Made by a program: the position numbers and the translations under genes. From assembly GCF_030815485.1 (NCBI RefSeq), contig NZ_JAUSWV010000002.1, forward strand, positions 3,782,001-3,846,000: 64,000 nucleotides of DNA. Direction: 5' to 3'. Source of the stretch: Streptomyces rishiriensis. Its GTDB lineage: Bacteria; Actinomycetota; Actinomycetes; Streptomycetales; Streptomycetaceae. Positions 23,524 through 32,349 of the stretch are shown piece by piece; the stretch's first letter is position 1; each line of letters opens with the position of its first letter. Below the pieces are notes generated by a model. It made no database searches, was not told the origin of the DNA, and saw only the letters and a program-made list of their open reading frames with translations.

Positions 23524-24693
23524 ATGGCATCCGGTACCCGGAAAGTGGCCGTGGTCGGCGTCGCCCTCTCCGACTGCGGCCGAGTGGACGACGCCACCCC
23601 CTACACCCTGCACGCCCAGGCGGCCCGGCGGGCGCTGGCGGACGCGGGGCTCGACCGGTCACGGGTGGACGGCTTCGCGTCCGCCGGACTCGGCACGCTG
23701 GCCCCGGTCGAGGTGGCGGACTACCTCGGCCTGCGGCCCACCTGGGTCGACTCCACCTCCGTCGGCGGTTCGACCTGGGAGGTCATGGCGGCGCACGCGG
23801 CCGACGCGATCGCCGCCGGTCACGCGAACGCGGTCCTGCTGGCGTACGGCTCGACGGCCCGCGCGGACGTGAAGGCGGGCCGCCGCACCGGCACCTTCGC
23901 CTTCGGCGGCCGTGGTCCGCTCCAGTTCGAGGTCCCCTACGGCCACACCCTGATCGCCAAGTACGCGATGGCCGCCCGCCGCCACATGCTCCAGTACGGC
24001 ACGACGATCGAGCAGTTGGCGGAGGTGGCGGTCCAGGCGCGAGCGAACGCGGCCCTGAACCCGGACGCGATGTTCCGTTACCCGGTGACGGTGGACGACG
24101 TCCTGTCCGGCCCGATGATCGCCGACCCGTTCACGAAACTGCACTGCTGTCTGCGCTCCGACGGCGGCGCGGCGGTGCTCCTGGCGGCCGAGGAGTACGT
24201 GCGCGACTGCCGTACGGCCCCCGTGTGGATCCTCGGGACGGGGGAGCACGTGTCGCACGCCTCCATGTCCGAGTGGGACGACTTCACGGTCTCACCGGCG
24301 GCGGTGAGCGGCCGGCTGGCGTTCGGACGGGCGGGGCTGGGTCCGGGCGAGATGGACTTCGCCGAGATCTACGACGCGTTCACCTACATGACGCTGGTGA
24401 CCCTCGAGGACCTGGGCTTCTGCGCGAAGGGCGAGGGCGGCGCGTTCGTGGAGAAGGGGCGGCTGACGCTGTCCGGCGCCCTGCCGGTGAACACGGACGG
24501 GGGCGGGCTCTCGGCCCAACATCCGGGGATGCGCGGCCTGTTCCTGCTGGTGGAGGCGGTGCGGCAACTGCGGGGCGAGGGCGGGCAGCGACAGGTGAGG
24601 GCGTCGGACGGAGGCCTGCCCCGGCTGGGGGTCGCCTCCGGGACCGGCGGGTGGTTCTGCTCGTCGGGGACGGTGGTCCTGGGACGCGACTGA
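23524..24693 (+). CDS. Thiolase-like protein, Ltp2-type (second paralogue)
   Basis: A 389-residue paralogue of the protein at 11738. It shows VAVVGVALSDCGRVDDATP at the N-terminus, SVGGSTWEVMAAHAADAIAAGHANAVLLAYGS near residue 80-110 (quoted as SVGGSTWEVMAAH), and the hallmark FAEIYDAFTYMTLVTLEDLG and FCAKGEGGAFVEKG around 280-315, then LPVNTDGGGLSAQHPG. The usual thiolase Cys position reads Ser/Thr-Trp, so ordinary thiolysis is doubtful and a retro-aldol role is more likely (inference). Its DUF35 partner may be the protein at 28426, 4 kb away under the same operator type. The ATG lies 4 nt after an operator with no Shine-Dalgarno, suggesting a leaderless transcript. Confidence 0.85.
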   Translation: MASGTRKVAVVGVALSDCGRVDDATPYTLHAQAARRALADAGLDRSRVDGFASAGLGTLAPVEVADYLGLRPTWVDSTSVGGSTWEVMAAHAADAIAAGHANAVLLAYGSTARADVKAGRRTGTFAFGGRGPLQFEVPYGHTLIAKYAMAARRHMLQYGTTIEQLAEVAVQARANAALNPDAMFRYPVTVDDVLSGPMIADPFTKLHCCLRSDGGAAVLLAAEEYVRDCRTAPVWILGTGEHVSHASMSEWDDFTVSPAAVSGRLAFGRAGLGPGEMDFAEIYDAFTYMTLVTLEDLGFCAKGEGGAFVEKGRLTLSGALPVNTDGGGLSAQHPGMRGLFLLVEAVRQLRGEGGQRQVRASDGGLPRLGVASGTGGWFCSSGTVVLGRD

Positions 24694-24840
24694 GACCCAC
24701 CGCGCCCCCCTCCCGGCGGTCCACACCCGGCAGCGGGAACGGCGGCCCTTCGGCGGCGGCAACCTTTCCGCGAGCGGCGGCGACAGACGTGTCGACAGCT
24801 TTCCCGGACGTGCTCCGCCGAACCGCGTAAGGATTCATCC

Positions 24841-25830
24841 GTGGCATCTCCCTCCCACCGCCGATCCCGCCCCGAGCGGCGCCGACCCCGCGTATCCGTC
24901 GTCACGGTGGTGGCCGTGGCGGCCGTCGCGCTCGTCGTGTCCCTGGTCGTGGCCTTCCGTCCCGACGGCGGGGGCGAGGCCGGGGCCGACGGCGGGGCGC
25001 ACGCGGTCGAGCCCGTCGCCGGGGCCGGGGTGAGCGGTTCGCCGACGGCGACCGGGACCACCGGGGCGCCGTCGCCGAAGCCGTCCACGGCGTCCCCGAG
25101 CGCGACGGCCGGCAGGTCGGCCACGCCCGCCGCCACCCCGACCGGTGCGTCCGGCCCGGCCGGCGGGCGTTCGGCCGCGCCCGCCGCCCGGACCGCGTCC
25201 GGCACGGCACCGGCGGCGGGGCGGATCGCCCCCGGCACCGCCTACCAGGGGATCGCCACCTCCTACGACGTCGGGGACGGCGACGGCGCCTGCTCCTACG
25301 GGCCGACCTCCGACGTCATGACGGCGGCGATGAACACCGCCGACTACGAGACGTCCAAGGCGTGCGGCGCGTACGTCCTCGTCCGGGCCGCAGGCGGAGC
25401 GTCGATCACGGTCCGGATCACCAACGAGTGCCCGGCACCCTGCGAGGCCGGCCAACTCGACCTCAGCCGCCAGGCCTTCGCCGAGCTCGCGCCCCTTTCG
25501 GCGGGCCGGATCCCGGTCACGTGGAGCCTGCTGAGCCCCGCCGTCTCCGACACGATCTCGATCCGGTACAAGACCGGCTCCAGTCAGTACTGGTGCGGCA
25601 TCCAGGCGATCGGCCACCGCAACCCGCTGGCCCGCCTCGAGGTCCGCACCAGCGCGGGCTGGACCCCTCTGCCGCGCACCGAGTACAACTACTTCCTCTC
25701 CGAGCAGGGCACCGGCTGCGGCGGCACGCTCCGGCTCACCGACATCTACGGGGAGCGGCTGACGGTCGAGGGGATCGCCGTCCGGCCGAACGCGGTGCAG
25801 TCGACACGGGTCCAGTTCGCCCGGCACTGA
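24841..25830 (+). CDS. Expansin-like (double-psi beta-barrel) secreted protein
   Basis: The 329-residue protein has a basic N-terminus, a transmembrane or signal segment at about residues 19-40 (VVTVVAVAAVALVVSLVVAF), and a Ser/Thr/Pro/Ala linker to about 130. Then comes an expansin-type barrel: YQGIATSYDVGDGDGACSYG, ALMTAAMN-type strand, KACGAYVLV, SITVRITNECPAPCEAGQLDLS, and a C-terminal carbohydrate-binding-like module with YWCGIQAIGHRNPLARLEV. Bacterial expansins loosen polysaccharides without hydrolysis; the conserved DLS Asp is present. The GTG start follows AAGGA. Confidence 0.85.
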   Translation: MASPSHRRSRPERRRPRVSVVTVVAVAAVALVVSLVVAFRPDGGGEAGADGGAHAVEPVAGAGVSGSPTATGTTGAPSPKPSTASPSATAGRSATPAATPTGASGPAGGRSAAPAARTASGTAPAAGRIAPGTAYQGIATSYDVGDGDGACSYGPTSDVMTAAMNTADYETSKACGAYVLVRAAGGASITVRITNECPAPCEAGQLDLSRQAFAELAPLSAGRIPVTWSLLSPAVSDTISIRYKTGSSQYWCGIQAIGHRNPLARLEVRTSAGWTPLPRTEYNYFLSEQGTGCGGTLRLTDIYGERLTVEGIAVRPNAVQSTRVQFARH

Positions 25831-25847
25831 CCGCATACCCTCGCCGT

Positions 25848-26513
25848 ATGGCCAAGGATCTTCATGAGCTGCTGAGGTCGCTGCGGGTGTGGGACCCGGA
25901 GGTGACGGCGCTGCCGCCCTTCGCCCCGGAGGCGGCGCCCGCCGAGCCGCTGTCCCTCTTCACGGACTGGTTCGCCGAGGCGGTGGCGGCGGGCGAGCGG
26001 GAGCCGCACACGACGACCCTCGCCACCGTCGGCGAGGACGGCCTGCCGGACGCCCGCATCGTGATGCTGCACGGCGCCGACGCGGACGGCTGGGCCTTCG
26101 CGACCCATGCCACCAGCCGGAAGGGGCGCCAGCTCGCGGCCCGCCCGTACGCGGCCCTCACCTTCTACTGGCCGGTGCTGGGCCGCCAGGTACGGGTACG
26201 CGGCCCGGTCGCCTCCGCCCCCTCCGAGGAGGCCCAGGCCGATCTGCACGCCCGCTCGACGGGAGCCCTGGCCGCCGCCCTGACCGGACGGCAGAGCGAG
26301 ATCCTGACCTCGACGGAGGAACTGGCGAGCGCGTCGCAGGCGGCCTGGGAACACGCCCGCGCGAACCCCGCGGCCAAGTCCCCCACCTGGACCCTGTACC
26401 GACTGCGCCCGGACGAGGTGGAGTTCTTCCAGGGCGACAGCACCCGCCGTCACGCCCGACTGAGGTACCGCCGGTCGGGCGGCTCCTGGACCAGGGAACA
26501 GCTGTGGCCCTGA
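25848..26513 (+). CDS. Pyridoxamine 5'-phosphate oxidase family protein
   Basis: The 221-residue flavoprotein resembles PdxH-type enzymes that oxidise PNP/PMP to PLP with FMN. Visible features are EPHTTTLATVGEDGLPDARIVMLHG at about residues 45-70 (in part EPHTTTLATV), SRKGRQLAARPYAALTFYWP near 85-105 (FMN phosphate site), GRQVRVRGPV, and the final WTLYRLRPDEVEFFQGDSTRRHARLRY. The C-terminal RxHxR-like piece (RRHARLRY) matches PdxH substrate binding. ATG at 25848 lies 17 bp after the expansin-like stop, with a weak ribosome binding site. Confidence 0.85.
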   Translation: MAKDLHELLRSLRVWDPEVTALPPFAPEAAPAEPLSLFTDWFAEAVAAGEREPHTTTLATVGEDGLPDARIVMLHGADADGWAFATHATSRKGRQLAARPYAALTFYWPVLGRQVRVRGPVASAPSEEAQADLHARSTGALAAALTGRQSEILTSTEELASASQAAWEHARANPAAKSPTWTLYRLRPDEVEFFQGDSTRRHARLRYRRSGGSWTREQLWP

Positions 26514-26855
26514 GCACACCCCTCAGGGCCGGTCAGTGCACGTGGGTCTCCCGGCGAGGGTTCCCCGTCCCGGCGAAGGCGCCCTGTCCCGGCGACGGCG
26601 AGCCGGCACGCGTCGCGGGACGTGTCGAGGAGATACCGGCCACGTCCGCTGCCGGTCACCTCGATCTGCCACTGCTGGCAGGCCCGCCCCCGGCATGCGC
26701 CGTGCGGCAGGCCGCCCCCGAGGCGGTGGTGCCGGGGAGTCCCGGCGGTCGGCGCGGCATCCGTACGCAGGACGGTCCAGGCGCGGTACGTGTTCTCGCG
26801 AGCCCGCCGCGCCAGTTCTCCCCGGCCCTTCGACCGGCCCCGCCCAGCCCCTCCC
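26514..26855 (-). other. Gap with possible decayed coding remnant
   Basis: These 342 bp between convergent genes contain no gene with a start and stop that I can support. One minus-strand frame reads ACQQWQIEVTGSGRGRYLL followed by DTSRDACRLAVAG, faintly like a ricin-type lectin repeat (QQW followed by a second Cys repeat). It could be a remnant. No terminator stands out. Confidence 0.25.
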
Positions 26856-27746
26856 TCACCGGGAAGAGGCGGCGGCACGTTCCGTCGGCGCCGTGAACTC
26901 GTACACCGCGAAGTCCGCCACGGGGCGGTACCCGATGCGCTGGTAGAGGCCGTTACTCGTCGGGTTGGCCAGGTCGGTGAAGAGCAGCACCTCCGCCCCT
27001 GTGGCCCGCGCGGCGCGGCTCACCTCGGCCGTCGCCGCGCCCGCGTAGCCCCGCCCGCGCAGCCCGGCCGGGGTGAACACGGGAGCCACCCTGATCTGGC
27101 CGGCCACCTCCGGGGTGACGCCTGCCATGGAGACGGGTGTGCCGTCGGCCGACTCCCAGAAGGTGATCCCGCCGTAGGCGATCCGGGAGTCGGCCCAGCC
27201 TCCGCCGTCCTGGCGGTTGCCCTCGCCGATGCTTTCGCCGAACTCCTCGAACCAGCGGACCAGACGGTCCCGGTCCGCGGCGGTGGCCACCCGCGGGGCG
27301 CCCTCGGGGGCCGGCGCCGGGACGGTGAGCCGGTCCAGCCGGTAGAGCCGCTCACACCGGCGCAACCGCGGCTCCGGACCGGCGTGCCGCCGCCAGGCGG
27401 TGGCGAAGGCGGCGGCCGTCGCGCTCTCCGCCGAGATGCCCGGGAGGCGGTGCCCGGCGGACGCCAGCCGAGCGGCGAGGGCGTCGGCCTGCTCCTCGGT
27501 GAGCGGTGTGACGTTGATCCAGTGCGGCGGGGTACGGAAGAACACCGCGCCGACCTCGCCGTCCCGGGTCTCCAGCGCGCCGAACAAGGGGGCCCCGCCA
27601 CCGAACATGTGCAGGCCGCGGCGGCGCAGGCCGTTCAGCACCGTCAGCGGCACGGTGTGCAGGTCGGGGCGGGAGGCCAGGAAGTCGCCCGCGCGGTCCA
27701 GGAACGCGTCGAGGTCGTGGGTGAGGTGCCAGTCGTCGGGGCGCAT
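26856..27746 (-). CDS. GNAT-family N-acetyltransferase
   Basis: A 296-residue protein whose C-terminal half is a GNAT domain: PRVATAADRDRLVRWFEEFGE near residue 150, ISMAGVTPEV-like strand, then the acetyl-CoA site RVAPVFTPAGLRGRGYAGAATAEVSRAA around 220-245 (core RGRGYAGAATAEVS), and LFTDLANPTSNGLYQRIGY, a typical C-terminal signature. The N-terminal half is a degenerate GNAT-like domain common in such proteins. The substrate is unknown. ATG at 27746 gives MRPDDWHLTHDLD. Confidence 0.8.
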   Translation of the reverse strand: MRPDDWHLTHDLDAFLDRAGDFLASRPDLHTVPLTVLNGLRRRGLHMFGGGAPLFGALETRDGEVGAVFFRTPPHWINVTPLTEEQADALAARLASAGHRLPGISAESATAAAFATAWRRHAGPEPRLRRCERLYRLDRLTVPAPAPEGAPRVATAADRDRLVRWFEEFGESIGEGNRQDGGGWADSRIAYGGITFWESADGTPVSMAGVTPEVAGQIRVAPVFTPAGLRGRGYAGAATAEVSRAARATGAEVLLFTDLANPTSNGLYQRIGYRPVADFAVYEFTAPTERAAASSR

Positions 27747-27797
27747 GCCCCATCGTGACGCGCGGACACCGTGCGTCGCGCGCCATTTACCGCGCTC

Positions 27798-28400
27798 TCA
27801 CGGGGCATCCGGCTCCGCGTCCGTCGCCAACCGGCCGTGCAGGTGGACGTCGCGGAAGGCGTCCCGGCGGCCCGACTCCCACATCGCGCCGCGCAGGGTC
27901 CCCTCGTGGCGGTAGCCGCAGCGTTCGGCGATCCGGCAGGAGGCGTCGTGGCCGAGCGCGTGGCCCAGCTCCAGCCGGTGCAGGCCGAGTTCGGTGAAGG
28001 CCCAGGTCGAGGCGAGCAGCAGGGAGCGGGTGGCCACGTGCCGGCCCCGCGCCTCCGGCAGGATCCAGTAGCCGACTCTGGCGGAGCTCAGCACCTGGTC
28101 GATCACGTTGACCCCGACCTGCCCGAGGATCGTGCCGTCGGCGGCGTCCGTGACGCAGTACGACATGGAGGTCCCGGCCGCCGCGTCCGCGCTTCTGACC
28201 GCCAGTGACGCCCGGGCGCCGGCGGAATCGGTGATCGTCCGCAGCGGGGTGTTCCAGCGCCGGAACTCGGGGTCGGTGTGCCCACGCAGCCAGGCGTCCA
28301 CGTCGGTGGCGGACTCCGGGTCCCAGGGCCGCAGGGTCAGTCCGTGGCCGTGGAGACCGGTGCCGGAGGCGGCCCGGCGCGGCTCGCGCATGTCGGTCAT
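27798..28400 (-). CDS. RimJ/RimL-type GNAT acetyltransferase
   Basis: This 200-residue protein fits the RimJ/RimL group that acetylates protein N-termini or small amines. Features are LTLRPWDPESATDVDAWLRG at the start of the fold, ILGQVGVNVID, SARVGYWILPEARGRHVATRSL (acetyl-CoA binding), then LELGHALGHDASCRIAERCGYRHEGTLRG near the end (core NxxSxxxxxxxGF replaced by DASCRIAERCGY). The ATG at 28400 (MTDMREP) is chosen; ATG 28391 is equally possible. It shares direction with the preceding GNAT gene, 51 bp apart. Confidence 0.8.
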   Translation of the reverse strand: MTDMREPRRAASGTGLHGHGLTLRPWDPESATDVDAWLRGHTDPEFRRWNTPLRTITDSAGARASLAVRSADAAAGTSMSYCVTDAADGTILGQVGVNVIDQVLSSARVGYWILPEARGRHVATRSLLLASTWAFTELGLHRLELGHALGHDASCRIAERCGYRHEGTLRGAMWESGRRDAFRDVHLHGRLATDAEPDAP

Positions 28401-28425
28401 CCGGCCATTGAACACCGCGGGTCTT

Positions 28426-28839
28426 TCAGCGCGCGGGCGCGGGCCGGAACACCGGAATCCCCTCCCGGAACGCGACCTCCAGCGCCAGTCCGGCCCGGAG
28501 GCCCGCCCCCTCCCGCACGGCCTCCCCCACGACCTCCGTGGACATCCGCGGCCCCTCCGCCAGGTCGACCACCGCCGCGATGTAGGGCGTCCGCTCCCGG
28601 AAGGGCGGCAGGTCGTTGCGGTGGACGACGGACCACGTGTAGAGGGTGGCCCGGCCGCTCGCGTCCTCCCAGGTCACGTCCTCGCTCCAGCAGTACGGGC
28701 AGAACTCCCGGGGGTAGTGGTGGGCCCGCGCGCAGGCCCCGCAGCGCCGGATCAGCAGCCGGCCGCCGGCGGCCGCGGTCCAGTACGCGCGGGTGAAGGC
28801 GTCGGCCTCGGGGACGTCGAAACGGTTGCCCATCTCCAT
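28426..28839 (-). CDS. Zn-ribbon/OB-fold (DUF35) protein, second paralogue
   Basis: A 137-residue DUF35 protein with the zinc ribbon CGAC and CPYC at about residues 33-54, followed by the OB-fold ATLYTWSVVHRNDLPPFRE and TPYIAAVVDLAEGPRM. It is the only catabolic gene in a stretch of unrelated genes, yet has a perfect operator 4 nt before its start. It is therefore a plausible partner of the thiolase-like protein at 23524, which lacks an adjacent DUF35 gene. The ATG at 28839 has no Shine-Dalgarno and a leaderless start is likely; an in-frame ATG 6 nt further in is an alternative. Confidence 0.85.
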   Translation of the reverse strand: MEMGNRFDVPEADAFTRAYWTAAAGGRLLIRRCGACARAHHYPREFCPYCWSEDVTWEDASGRATLYTWSVVHRNDLPPFRERTPYIAAVVDLAEGPRMSTEVVGEAVREGAGLRAGLALEVAFREGIPVFRPAPAR

Positions 28840-28843
28840 GGAT

Positions 28844-28858
28844 CTGACGGTACGTCAG
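28844..28858. promoter_or_regulatory. Regulon operator 9, CTGACGGTACGTCAG
   Basis: A perfect palindrome ending 4 nt from the DUF35 start codon at 28839 (minus strand). Confidence 0.8.
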
Positions 28859-28944
28859 TCGTCCGGACGCGGGAAGCCCTCGCATTCCCCATGAGAGATC
28901 CCTGTGCGTCCGCCACGAAGCTGTGCGTCGCCCGTGAATGCGCC

Positions 28945-28976
28945 GAAGATTGTTGACGATTTTGTTGGCGAAGAAA
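28945..28976 (+). promoter_or_regulatory. Candidate promoter region of the tannase-like gene
   Basis: An unusually AT-rich patch contains the direct repeat TTGTTGACGA and TTGTTGGCGA, 12 bp apart. TTGACG within it, followed about 17 nt later by ATACGT, could be -35 and -10 elements for the gene starting at 29044. The direct repeat may be a regulator site. Confidence 0.4.
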
Positions 28977-29043
28977 TACGTTCACCATCGCAAGCCGGAG
29001 AGAGAGCACACAGTCACCACCCGGTCCATGGAGAGGCAGCATC

Positions 29044-30696
29044 GTGAAGCACAGGGCAGTCAAGCGCAGGTCGGTCGTCTTGGGGCTCGGCGCCACCGCG
29101 GGTGCCGCGGCGGTGGGCGGCATCGCCCTCAGCGCGCAGGCCTCCGGCGGCACGTCGGCGTCCTCGTCCTCGGACGCCGGGTCCCTGGCCTTCGACCCGG
29201 ACGCCTACACCAAGCTCACGACGACCGTCACGGACACGGCGGGCGACGAGCACTCCGTGACGTACCACTTCTGGAAGGCGATCACCTACGTCGCCAAGCC
29301 CTTGGACGCCGCCTACCAGTCGCTCAACGTGAGCGTGCCGGTCGAGATCGACGGCACGGCGGTAGACGCGAGCGACGCGCCGATCCTGTTCGCGAACTCC
29401 GTCGGCGGCTACATGCCGTCCTCCGTGGCGGACGCCACCGGGGTCGGCGCCGGAGGAATGGGCGGCGGAATGGGCGGCGGCGCCCCCTCCGGAGCGCCCT
29501 CCGCGAGCGCGTCGGCCTCCGCCTCGGCACCCGGCGCCAACGGCAACACCAACGCCACCGGCGGGGCCCTGTCCTCCAACCAGCTGCTGGCCCTGGCCGC
29601 CGGTTACGTCGTCGTGGAGCCCGGCGCCCGCGGCCGTACGCTCAAGAACTCCGCCGGCGAGTACTACGGCGTGGCACCCGCCGCGATCGTCGACCTCAAG
29701 GCCGCCGTGCGGTACCTGCGCGCCAACAAGGGCGTCGTCCCCGGCGACACCGACCGGATCGTGTCCGCCGGCACCAGCGCGGGCGGCGCTCTCTCCTCGC
29801 TGCTCGGCGCGTCCGGCGACAGCCCGCTCTACGACAAGTACCTCGAGGAGCTCGGCGCGGCCGACGCCTCCGACGCGATCTTCGCGACCGGCGCCTGGTG
29901 CCCGATCACCGACCTGGAGCACGCCGACGCCTCCTACGAGTGGAACTGGGGCACCAACGCCCTCGGCACGGGCAAGCAGGTCGACCAGGCGGTGTCCAGG
30001 ACGCTCCGGGCGCAGTTCGCCGAGTACCAGGCCGGACTGAAGCTCGAGGGCCTGAACGGCTTCGGCACGCTGAACGCCCGCAACTACGACGAGTACCTGG
30101 TCAAGCAGTACCTGGAGCCGTCGGCCACCACCTACCTCGCGGCCCTCTCCGACACCGCCCGCGAGACGTACCTGGCCGCCAACACCTTCATCACCTGGAA
30201 GAACGGCAGGGCCCGCTTCTCCTGGGCGGACTTCCTCACCCACGTCGGCGCCCGCAAGAAGACCGTTCCGGCCTTCGACGCCTTCGACCTGTCGGCGGGC
30301 GAGAACAACGAGTTCGGCAAGGGCACGGTCATCTCCCGTCACTTCACGGCGTACAGCCTGAAGAACGACACCACCGGGCTCACCGCCAAGCGCCTCGACA
30401 GCGACATCCCCGAGGTGCTGCGGCTGATGAACCCGATGTACTTCCTGGCCGACAAGCCCAACCCGGGCCGCAGCAAGCACTGGTGGATCCGTCTCGGCAC
30501 CAAGGACTCCGACACCTCGCTGACGGTCTCCGCCAACATCGCCGCCGCCGCGCACGGCCTCGGCGACGACGTCGACCACCTCTACTACTGGGACCAGGGC
30601 CACGGCGCCAACACCGACCCCGGCGACTTCATCACCTGGATCGCCAAGGTGACGGGCCACCGGGCCAGGAGCGGCGCCAAGGCCGAGAAGCAGTAG
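29044..30696 (+). CDS. Tannase/feruloyl-esterase-like alpha/beta hydrolase, exported (subtype B tannase)
   Basis: The 550-residue protein begins MKHRAVKRRSVVLGLGATAGAAAVGG, a twin-arginine-type signal (KRRSVVLG). The alpha/beta hydrolase nucleophile is GTSAGG with Ser245, and the His is in DQGHGANTDPGDF at about residue 520. A short Gly/Met and Ser/Ala low-complexity insert (about residues 135-180) interrupts the N-terminal part. Subtype B tannases and related proteins hydrolyse galloyl or other aryl esters. GTG at 29044 is preceded by GAGGCAGC. A strong terminator follows. It has no regulon operator. Confidence 0.75.
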   Translation: MKHRAVKRRSVVLGLGATAGAAAVGGIALSAQASGGTSASSSSDAGSLAFDPDAYTKLTTTVTDTAGDEHSVTYHFWKAITYVAKPLDAAYQSLNVSVPVEIDGTAVDASDAPILFANSVGGYMPSSVADATGVGAGGMGGGMGGGAPSGAPSASASASASAPGANGNTNATGGALSSNQLLALAAGYVVVEPGARGRTLKNSAGEYYGVAPAAIVDLKAAVRYLRANKGVVPGDTDRIVSAGTSAGGALSSLLGASGDSPLYDKYLEELGAADASDAIFATGAWCPITDLEHADASYEWNWGTNALGTGKQVDQAVSRTLRAQFAEYQAGLKLEGLNGFGTLNARNYDEYLVKQYLEPSATTYLAALSDTARETYLAANTFITWKNGRARFSWADFLTHVGARKKTVPAFDAFDLSAGENNEFGKGTVISRHFTAYSLKNDTTGLTAKRLDSDIPEVLRLMNPMYFLADKPNPGRSKHWWIRLGTKDSDTSLTVSANIAAAAHGLGDDVDHLYYWDQGHGANTDPGDFITWIAKVTGHRARSGAKAEKQ

Positions 30697-30780
30697 TTCC
30701 GCCCGCCCCCGGTCCCGCCGGGTGGCACCCCGGACGCGGCCGCGTCAGTTTCCCGTCATGGTCACCGACGCCGTCCGCAC

Positions 30781-30825
30781 GCGACGCCCGGCCCGAGCGC
30801 ACCTCGGCCGGGCGTCGCACTTTTC
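30781..30825 (+). terminator. Terminator of the tannase-like gene
   Basis: GCGACGCCCGGCC at 30781-30793 pairs exactly with GGCCGGGCGTCGC at 30806-30818 and is followed by ACTTTTC, a good intrinsic terminator. Confidence 0.85.
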
Positions 30826-30991
30826 CCCCGCCGGGTTGCGCACCGGTTCCTCACCGATCCGCCCGGCCGAACACGACCGACGGGCCCACGTCACCGGCCC
30901 TGCCCGTACTTCCCCCACACGTGATCGATCCGCAACCAATTCCGGTCTTGACCGAGACCCATCAACCGCCTGCGTGATTACGCTCGCGCTC

Positions 30992-32179
30992 ATGGAAGAC
31001 TCCGCACCGCTCCCGACTCCCCCGGCGATCACCACCGCGAACCCGGCCGACCGCCCCGTCTACGTCATCGGCGGCGGTCCCGGCGGCCTCGCCACCGCGT
31101 ACGCGCTGCGTGCCCAGGGCATACGGGCGGTCGTCGTGGAGAAGGCCGACGGGGTCGGCGCGTCCTGGCGGCGTCATTACGACCGGCTGCATCTGCACAC
31201 CACCCGGCGCCTTTCGGCCCTGCCCGGCCTGGCGATGCCACGCCGGTTCGGGCGGTGGGTGGCACGCGACGACATGGTGCGCTACCTGGAGAAGTACGCC
31301 GAGGTCCACGAGCTGGAGACCGTCACCGGCGTCGAGGTCTCCCGCGTCGAGCGCACCCCGGACGGCACCGGCTGGCTGCTGCGCGCCACCGGCGGGCGCG
31401 AGCTCGTCGGCTCGGCGGTGGTCGTCGCCACCGGCTACAACCACACCCCCTACCTGCCGGACTGGCCCGGCCGCGAGACGTTCGGGGGCGAGCTGGCGCA
31501 CGCCGCCGCCTACCGCAGCGGCAAGGAGTACGCCGGCCGGGACGTCCTGGTCGTCGGCGTCGGCAACACCGGCGCCGAGATCGCCGTCGACCTGGTGGAG
31601 AGCGGTGCGGCCCGGGTGCGGCTGTCCGTGCGCACCGCCCCGCACATCGTGCGCCGCTCGACGGCCGGGTGGGCCGCGCAGTACACGGCCGTGCTCGTAC
31701 GGCGGCTGCCGGTGCGCCTCGTGGACCGGCTCGCGCGGGCGATGGCGAGGCTCAGCGTGCCCGACCTGTCGGCGCACGGTCTGCCCCGCCCCGGCAGCGG
31801 CCTCTACTCCCGCGTCAAGGAGGGCGCCATCCCGGTGCAGGACGTCGGTCTGATCGACGCCGTGCGCAAGGGCAGGGTGGAGATCGTCGCCGCCGTGACG
31901 GGACTGGAGGAGGGCGGCGGGATCGCCCTCGCCGACGGCACCCGCATCACCCCGGACGCCGTCGTCGCCGCCACCGGGTACGTCTGCGGCCTGGAGGACC
32001 TCGTCGGCCACCTCGGCGTGCTGGACGACCGAGGCAGACCCGTCGGCCACGGCGCCCGCGCCCCGAAGAACGCCCCCGGCCTGTACTTCACCGGCTTCAC
32101 CACCCCCATCAGCGGCACCCTCCGCGAACTGGCGATCGACGCGGAGAAGATCGCGAAGGCGGTCCGCAAGAACGCCTAA
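30992..32179 (+). CDS. FAD/NAD(P)H-dependent flavin-containing monooxygenase-like oxidoreductase
   Basis: A 395-residue flavoprotein with two dinucleotide folds. The FAD motif GGGPGGLATAYAL is at about residues 27-39, the NADPH motif VVGVGNTGAEIAVDL near residue 190, and the FMO-type ATGYNHTPYLPDWPG follows residue 145. The late ATGYVCGLEDLVGHLGVL and LYFTGFTTPISGTL are characteristic of this group. Such enzymes oxygenate N, S or carbonyl groups. ATG at 30992 has no Shine-Dalgarno; TTGACC about 40 nt upstream suggests a leaderless transcript. Confidence 0.8.
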   Translation: MEDSAPLPTPPAITTANPADRPVYVIGGGPGGLATAYALRAQGIRAVVVEKADGVGASWRRHYDRLHLHTTRRLSALPGLAMPRRFGRWVARDDMVRYLEKYAEVHELETVTGVEVSRVERTPDGTGWLLRATGGRELVGSAVVVATGYNHTPYLPDWPGRETFGGELAHAAAYRSGKEYAGRDVLVVGVGNTGAEIAVDLVESGAARVRLSVRTAPHIVRRSTAGWAAQYTAVLVRRLPVRLVDRLARAMARLSVPDLSAHGLPRPGSGLYSRVKEGAIPVQDVGLIDAVRKGRVEIVAAVTGLEEGGGIALADGTRITPDAVVAATGYVCGLEDLVGHLGVLDDRGRPVGHGARAPKNAPGLYFTGFTTPISGTLRELAIDAEKIAKAVRKNA

Positions 32180-32349
32180 CCGCGCGCCTCCCGTAGCCCG
32201 TCTCCCGTACAACTCAGGTATTTCCGCTGCCCGTTACATCTGTGTCGGATGTGACGAGGCCGTTGTCGTGCGCCCTCGCGCGGAGCCAGAATGTGAGCCC
32301 TGTTCACCTTTCCGGCTTCACTTCACCTCTCGCTCGACGGAGGACGCAC

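Noticed and set aside
21726..23597. A single fused acyl-CoA dehydrogenase-deazaflavin reductase protein
   Set aside because: The open minus-strand reading results from the +1 insertion at 22332-22334. The dehydrogenase C-terminus and its stop are in the other frame, and the Ddn gene has its own GTG start overlapping that stop.
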